A stretch of 64,000 nucleotides of DNA, from the NCBI RefSeq assembly GCF_036346595.1, contig NZ_CP107834.1, positions 2,108,001 to 2,172,000 of the forward strand, in the 5' to 3' direction. A model generated the notes under the pieces. The model made no database searches. It had not been told where the DNA came from and worked only from the letters and a program-made list of their open reading frames with translations. Position 1 is the stretch's first letter. Each line of letters opens with the position of its first letter. Below are positions 61,542 to 64,000 of the stretch, piece after piece. Source of the stretch: Streptomyces sp. NBC_00525. GTDB taxonomy: Bacteria > Actinomycetota > Actinomycetes > Streptomycetales > Streptomycetaceae. Made by a program: the position numbers and the translations under genes.

Positions 61542-62792
61542 ATGCCCAGGCGCCAGGGTCTCGCCCTGCTCATAGCCCTGCTGGCGGGCACCGCCGCGCT
61601 CGCCGCGGCCGTGGCGTTCGCCGGTTCGCTGCTGTTCACCGGGTCCCGGGCGACCGCCGCCGCCTCCACCGCGCCGCAGGGCGCGGCCAAGGCCCCGGCC
61701 GCCCCGGCGCACTCCTCCGGGCACTGGCTCGCCACCTGGGCGGCGGCCCCCGTCACGGGCGTGGCCGACCCGGCGCAGGCGCGGGACCAGAGCCGGCGGA
61801 TCATCCGTAACGTCGTGCACACCAGCATCGGCGGCTCCGAGGCCCGCGTCACCCTGTCCAACCTGTTCGGTACCCGGCCCCTGCTCGTCGACCAGGTCAC
61901 CGTGAACACCCGGCCGGTGACGTTCGGCGGGGCCGGGTCCGCCACGATCGCGGCCGGCGGGCAGACCGTCAGCGACGCCGTCGCCGTCCCGGTCGGCGCC
62001 GACGCGGACCTCGTGGTCGCCCTGCGCACCCCGACCGCGGACGGGCCGGTCACCGCGCACCCCAACAGCCACCAGACCTCATACACCGAGGACGAGCGGG
62101 GCACCTGGAGCACCACGCAGTGGCGCTACCTCACCGCCGTGGACGTGCGGGGCGGCGGCACGGCGGCCACCGCGACGATCGTCGCGTTCGGCGACTCGCT
62201 CACCGCGGGCTCCGGCTCCACCACCGACGCCGACGCCCGCTGGCCCGACGTGCTCGCCGACCGGCTGCACGGCCGGTACGCGGTCGTCAACCAGGGCATC
62301 GGCGGCAACCGGCTGCTGCTCGACGACACCGGACCGCGCGCCCTGGACCGCTTCGACCGCGACGTCCTCGGGGTCGCCGGCGTGAAGACGGTCGTCATCG
62401 CGCTCGGCATCAACGACGTGCAGGCGCTCCCCAGGGAGACCGACCCCGCGCGGATCACCGCCGCCCTGCGCGAACTCACCGACCGGGCCCACGCACGCGG
62501 CCTGCGGGTCATCGGCGCGACCCTCATGCCGTACGGGGGCTGGCGCAACTGGACGGTGGACGGGGAGCGGGTGCGCCAGGCCGTCAACACGGAGATCCGG
62601 TCGGGCGGCGTCTTCGACGAGGTACTCGACTTCGACGCGTCCCTGCGCGACCCGGCCGACCCGCAGCGGCTGCGCGCGGAGTACGACTCCGGCGACCATC
62701 TGCACCTGAACGACGCGGGCTACGCGCGCCTGGCCGCGCTCCCGGACCTCGGCACGCTGCTCGCCACCAGGCCGACGACGGACGCCCTCTGA
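61542..62792 (+). CDS. Secreted SGNH/GDSL hydrolase
   Basis: 416 residues from ATG 61542, AAGGAG upstream. N-terminal signal or anchor helix (LALLIALLAGTAALAAAVAFAG), a beta-rich domain with WLATWAAAPVTGV, then the SGNH core: block I FGDSLTAGSGS with the catalytic Ser, block II GIGGNRLL, block III GINDV and block V DHLHLNDAGY. It hydrolyses an ester outside the membrane; the N-terminal extra domain matches secreted lipase/esterase-like enzymes of Streptomyces. Confidence 0.88.
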   Translation: MPRRQGLALLIALLAGTAALAAAVAFAGSLLFTGSRATAAASTAPQGAAKAPAAPAHSSGHWLATWAAAPVTGVADPAQARDQSRRIIRNVVHTSIGGSEARVTLSNLFGTRPLLVDQVTVNTRPVTFGGAGSATIAAGGQTVSDAVAVPVGADADLVVALRTPTADGPVTAHPNSHQTSYTEDERGTWSTTQWRYLTAVDVRGGGTAATATIVAFGDSLTAGSGSTTDADARWPDVLADRLHGRYAVVNQGIGGNRLLLDDTGPRALDRFDRDVLGVAGVKTVVIALGINDVQALPRETDPARITAALRELTDRAHARGLRVIGATLMPYGGWRNWTVDGERVRQAVNTEIRSGGVFDEVLDFDASLRDPADPQRLRAEYDSGDHLHLNDAGYARLAALPDLGTLLATRPTTDAL

Positions 62793-62823
62793 GACGGCCG
62801 GGCCGCCGGAGAAGGGGCCGGGG

Positions 62824-63510
62824 TCAGCGGTCCTCGCCCTTCTCCAGGCGGCCCCGCTCGCGCCGGGCCTCGCGCAGCCGCTGCTTCTCCGCCTTGCTGC
62901 GCTTGTGCTCCACCCCGACGCCGCCCATCAGCGCGAAGCCGGTGATCCGGACCCGGGGCGCGTCCGGGGCGGGGACCGACTCGTCCCGCGCGTCCTCGCC
63001 GAACCCGCCCATGATGCCGACGCCCCGCACGTCCACGTTCAGGTCCGGCGGGACCGTCACATGGATGCCGCCCATGATCGTGAAGCAGCGGATCACGGTC
63101 TCGCGGTCCTCGAAGTTCGCCTCGCGCAGGTCGATCTCGCCGCCGCCCCACATCGCGAACGCGGTGAAGACCTTGCCGACCGTCCAGTTGCCCCGGCGCC
63201 GGAACCCGCCCCAGAACGCGAACGCGCCGCCCGAGGTGGCCGGCTTGCCGACGCGCTCCGCCCAGCGGGCCGCCGAACCGGTCCGGGGCCGTACCGCGGT
63301 CGGGGCCGGCACGGGCGCCGCGCCCACGGCGGGCAGGTCGCGGACGAGCGGTTCCAGCTCCCCGCGCGTACGGGCCTTGTACGCGCTGTCCAGACGCTGC
63401 TCGAACTCCTCCATCTCCAGCCGGCCCTCGGCGACCGCCTCACGCAGGATCTCGGCAACTCGTTCACGCTCGGCGTCGGAGGCCCGCATATCCGGAAGTT
63501 CGCTTGTCAT
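62824..63510 (-). CDS. DUF1707 and LiaF-like protein
   Basis: 228 residues. The DUF1707 domain is at the N-terminus (DMRASDAERERVAEILREAV, EEFEQRLDSAYKARTRGEL). After a proline linker comes a cell-wall-active-antibiotics-response (LiaF C-terminal) beta domain with repeating GGGEIDLREANFEDRE and FTIMGGIHVTVPPDLNVDV. LiaF-type proteins modulate envelope stress signalling. No LiaRS genes are adjacent; an ABC transporter gene lies downstream. Confidence 0.85.
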   Translation of the reverse strand: MTSELPDMRASDAERERVAEILREAVAEGRLEMEEFEQRLDSAYKARTRGELEPLVRDLPAVGAAPVPAPTAVRPRTGSAARWAERVGKPATSGGAFAFWGGFRRRGNWTVGKVFTAFAMWGGGEIDLREANFEDRETVIRCFTIMGGIHVTVPPDLNVDVRGVGIMGGFGEDARDESVPAPDAPRVRITGFALMGGVGVEHKRSKAEKQRLREARRERGRLEKGEDR

Positions 63511-63550
63511 ACCCCGCAGCCTATTGAACGCACCCGCTCACGTCACCGGC

Positions 63551-64000
63551 CTACGGGGCGGTGGCCGACGCGTACATCCGGGCGATGACGGCCTCGATGT
63601 CGGGCTCCCGCACCGAGAGGTCCGCCAACGGGTACTCCGCGGCGATCCGCGCCACCAGCGGGGCCGCCGACGCGGAGGCCGGGAAGGCCAGCCACTGGCG
63701 CGGCCCCTCCACCTTCACCGTCCGCACACCGGGCTCCGACTCCAGGCGGATCGGCGGGAGTTCGCGCTCCAGATCGACCACCAGGGTGCGTTCGCTCTCC
63801 CCCACCTCGTGCAGCCCGGCCAGACCGCCGTCGTACATCAGCCGGCCGTGGTCGATCACCATCACCCGGCTGCACAGCTGCTCGATGTCCGTGAGGTCAT
63901 GGGTGGTCAGCAGCACCGTCGTACCCCGCTCGGCGTTCAGGTCCCGCAGGAAGCCGCGCACCTTGGCCTTGGAGACCACGTCGAGGCCGATCGTCGGCTC
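63551..64000 (-). CDS. ABC transporter ATP-binding protein (C-terminal part, cut by window edge)
   Basis: The frame runs off the right end. The last 150 residues are visible: EPTIGLD at the Walker B/D-loop, TTVLLTTHDLTDIEQLCSRV (H-loop), VMVIDHGRLMYDG and a C-terminal substrate-associated region. This resembles the ATPase of multidrug exporters of the NatA/ABC-2 type. The permease gene would be expected next to the other end. Confidence 0.9.
   Translation of the reverse strand, partial: EPTIGLDVVSKAKVRGFLRDLNAERGTTVLLTTHDLTDIEQLCSRVMVIDHGRLMYDGGLAGLHEVGESERTLVVDLERELPPIRLESEPGVRTVKVEGPRQWLAFPASASAAPLVARIAAEYPLADLSVREPDIEAVIARMYASATAP

Overview
The window is chromosomal DNA from a Streptomyces or close relative. 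GC content is very high (over 70%), GTG starts and four-base start/stop overlaps are common, and several families are typical of the genus: XRE/DUF5753 regulators paired with DUF397 proteins, an LAXTG wall-anchored protein, DUF6412 next to YidC, and a mannanase under a CebR-type box. I see no rRNA or tRNA gene and no transposase.

Layout. 1-10.4 kb is ordinary chromosome: a HAD phosphatase, a surface protein, a ROK regulator divergent from a Gfo/Idh oxidoreductase, an FAH-family enzyme, YidC with DUF6412, a sodium symporter with DUF3311, a SEC-C protein and an acetyltransferase. 10.5-34.5 kb is a defence island of three blocks. Block 1 (plus strand, 10541-17755) is a MORC-like GHKL ATPase, a Z1 helicase/ATPase, a Vsr-type nuclease and two C5-cytosine methyltransferases, one of which has lost the catalytic PC motif. 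Block 2 (minus strand, 21756-17778) is an XRE-GHKL ATPase fusion, an unknown protein and a DUF6339 protein, joined by 4-base overlaps. Block 3 (plus strand, 22798-34524) is a 1588-residue sacsin-like GHKL ATPase/SF2 helicase fusion, a UvrD-like helicase, and DrmA- and DrmB-like proteins of the DISARM family, again joined by 4-base overlaps and closed by a strong terminator hairpin. Three different GHKL ATPases and four helicase-type ATPases in 24 kb suggest a composite, modification-linked antiphage locus. Whether the blocks act together is inference.

34.5-38.1 kb holds an ECF sigma factor with small membrane proteins, a HAD-like protein and an APH-fold kinase. 38.2-49.1 kb holds two type I-E-style CRISPR arrays (23 and 19 repeats, both read on the minus strand, with related leaders on the right). 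No cas gene lies anywhere in the window. Between the arrays are solitary or decaying repeats, a PCMT-like methyltransferase, an XRE/DUF397 pair, a dienelactone hydrolase and a broken zeta-toxin module.

49.1-64 kb returns to ordinary chromosome: acetyltransferase, kinase, secreted beta-mannanase (GH5-FN3-CBM2) behind a perfect CebR-type palindrome, RibD/DHFR-like reductase, Ser/Thr kinase, a TetR-MFS efflux pair with a large palindromic operator, DUF445, GDSL hydrolase, a LiaF-like protein and the end of an ABC ATPase gene cut by the window edge.
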